Source of the DNA: Rhizomonospora bruguierae
GTDB taxonomy: Bacteria; Actinomycetota; Actinomycetes; Mycobacteriales; Micromonosporaceae
Assembly: GCF_018397995.1 (NCBI RefSeq)
Contig: NZ_BBQH01000010.1
Coordinates: forward strand, 232,987 to 296,986
Direction of reading: 5' to 3'
DNA: 64,000 nucleotides
Shown: positions 62,952 to 64,000 of the stretch, piece by piece
Layout of the letters: every line of letters starts with the position of its first letter
Position numbering within the stretch: position 1 is the first letter of the stretch
Program-made: the position numbers and the translations under genes
Notes under the pieces: generated by a model
Databases searched by the model: none
Told to the model about the DNA's origin: nothing
The model's input: only the letters and a program-made list of their open reading frames with translations

Positions 62952-64000
62952 TCAGGACGGCGGGGTGGTGGGGGTGGGTTCCTGATCGCCCGCTTGCTGC
63001 CGGTCCAGGGCGCTGCCCTGGAGGACCTCGTCCCAGGAGAGGTTCCAGGCGGTGAAGCCGTTGCCCTGGTTCAGCTTGCGGCCGGTGCCCTTGACCACCA
63101 CGGGGTCGCCGACCCGGACCCAGTTGTAGATCCACTGCCCGTCGGCGGTCGAGACGTTCACGCAGCCGTGCGAGACGTTGCGCTTGCCCTGGTCGGGCAC
63201 GGACCACGGCGCCGCGTGGATGAACTGGCCGTCCCAGGTCAGGCGCTCGGCGAACTGGATGTCGGTGCGGTACCCGTCGGGCGAGTTGACCGGTGTGCCG
63301 TAGGTGGAGGAGTCGAAGACGGTCTTGGCCAGCCGCTCCATGATGACCATCGTGCCGGAGAACGACGGCTTGGCCGGGCGGCCGAGGCTCACCGGGAAGG
63401 TCTTGACGACCTGCCCGTCCTGCTTGGCGACGAGCTTCTTGGTGGCGTCGTCCACCTCGATCGAGCGGCGCACGGTATCGATCGCCGCGCGGATCGTGAT
63501 GTCGGTGGCGCCGTAGCGCCCGTCCCCGATCGGCAGGCCGCCGAGGCCCAGCCGCACGTCCAGCCTGGTGCCGGGCTGCCAGTACTCCCGCGGCCGGTAC
63601 TCGACCTGGATGTTGCTGTCCCAGTGCCAGGCGCCCTCCTGCGGCGGGTCGCTGCGCACGAACAGCCGCCGCTCCACGTCCGCCCGGTCCTTCGGCGCGA
63701 CACCGCCGGACTTGAACTCCACCACGATCGGCATGGCCTGCCCGTACGTGGCGTCGTCGGCCATGTACACGTGCGCCTGGAGCCGGTTGCCCGGCCGCGA
63801 CATGGTCGTGAACGTCGTCGTCCGGTCGACCGGGTCGCCGCCCTCGGGCTTCGCGGTGACCGTGACGGTGTACCGGGTGTCGTACTTCAGCGGCGAGGCC
63901 GGCACCCACGAGCTGCCGTCCTCGCGCATGGCGCCCTCGACCTCGGCGCCGCCGTCCGCCGCGAGCTTGAACCCGTCCACCGTGGTCCCCTCGCCGGGCC
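62952..64000 (-). CDS. L,D-transpeptidase (YkuD) with Ig-like domains, C-terminal part (5' truncated)
   Basis: The frame is open to the right edge of the window, so only the last ~349 codons are seen. The part holds two Ig-like domains typical of actinobacterial L,D-transpeptidases (LQAHVYMADDATYGQAMPIV, YRPREYWQPGTRLDVRLGLG) and a YkuD catalytic domain (SIEVDDATKKLVAKQDGQVV, HAAPWSVPDQGKRNVSHGC with the catalytic SHGCVN Cys), then a Trp-rich C-terminal extension (WNLSWDEVLQGSALD). The enzyme makes 3-3 cross-links in peptidoglycan and is secreted, usually as a lipoprotein whose signal would lie outside the window. Confidence 0.92.
   Translation of the reverse strand, partial: PGEGTTVDGFKLAADGGAEVEGAMREDGSSWVPASPLKYDTRYTVTVTAKPEGGDPVDRTTTFTTMSRPGNRLQAHVYMADDATYGQAMPIVVEFKSGGVAPKDRADVERRLFVRSDPPQEGAWHWDSNIQVEYRPREYWQPGTRLDVRLGLGGLPIGDGRYGATDITIRAAIDTVRRSIEVDDATKKLVAKQDGQVVKTFPVSLGRPAKPSFSGTMVIMERLAKTVFDSSTYGTPVNSPDGYRTDIQFAERLTWDGQFIHAAPWSVPDQGKRNVSHGCVNVSTADGQWIYNWVRVGDPVVVKGTGRKLNQGNGFTAWNLSWDEVLQGSALDRQQAGDQEPTPTTPPS

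Overview
The window is about 74% GC, uses GTG starts very often, and overlaps genes by 4 bp (GTGA/ATGA) in long operons. Several genes look leaderless, with a TAGCGT-type -10 box ending about 6 bp before a GTG start. Together with a TIGR03089-type protein and LacI/ROK-controlled sugar islands this points to a filamentous actinomycete, most likely of the Micromonosporaceae. That assignment is inference; there is no rRNA here to test it. No tRNA, rRNA, CRISPR array or insertion sequence was seen.

Bases 1-31100 hold, after the 3' end of a BTAD-type regulator, a contractile injection system (CIS, phage-tail-like) locus of the actinobacterial kind. A minus-strand structural operon (13899 down to 1576) runs sheath, tube, tail assembly chaperone, DUF6760 protein, a very long disordered protein, second tube, LysM tube-baseplate protein, VgrG-like spike, PAAR tip, gp25-like, gpJ-like baseplate, tail protein I, and finally a zinc-ribbon/transmembrane/glycan-binding-like protein that resembles the CisA membrane anchor. 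A second minus-strand operon (27694 to 21301) encodes a secreted beta-propeller/vWA protein, a DUF4255 cap protein and the AAA+ ATPase. A LuxR-type regulator and a membrane protein follow.

Between the two CIS operons lies a cargo module (19381 to 14668): a DUF4157 metallopeptidase-like protein, an 1155-residue protein that ends in a nucleoside-deaminase-fold domain (HAE ... CxxC), and a SUKH-type immunity protein overlapping it by 4 bp. This is the most interesting part of the window: a CIS-linked deaminase toxin with its own immunity gene. The two cargo proteins share an N-terminal LQRAxGN motif. A CoA-disulfide reductase-rhodanese gene behind a CstR/CsoR-like palindrome separates the cargo module from the second CIS operon.

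Bases 30000-35000 are ordinary accessory genes: a degenerate nucleotidyltransferase/thymidylate-kinase-like protein, DedA, LtrA and an MFS exporter. Bases 34900-46150 form a beta-glucoside utilisation island: a LacI regulator, a complete Opp/Dpp-type ABC importer, a GH1 beta-glucosidase, a ROK repressor, and a second divergent GH1 enzyme. Bases 46150-54800 carry a flavin reductase, LysR/RidA pair, ROK-family kinase, two-component system (the kinase seems frameshifted at its 5' end), multicopper oxidase with DUF6220 partner, an orphan glutamyl-tRNA-reductase-like C-terminal domain, and lspA. Bases 55000-64000 hold a class V aminotransferase gene with an internal frameshifting deletion, a secreted PL3 pectate lyase, a TIGR03089 protein, a GNAT acetyltransferase, an active-site-degenerate asparagine-synthetase homologue, DNA polymerase IV, a beta-carbonic anhydrase and the C-terminal part of an L,D-transpeptidase.
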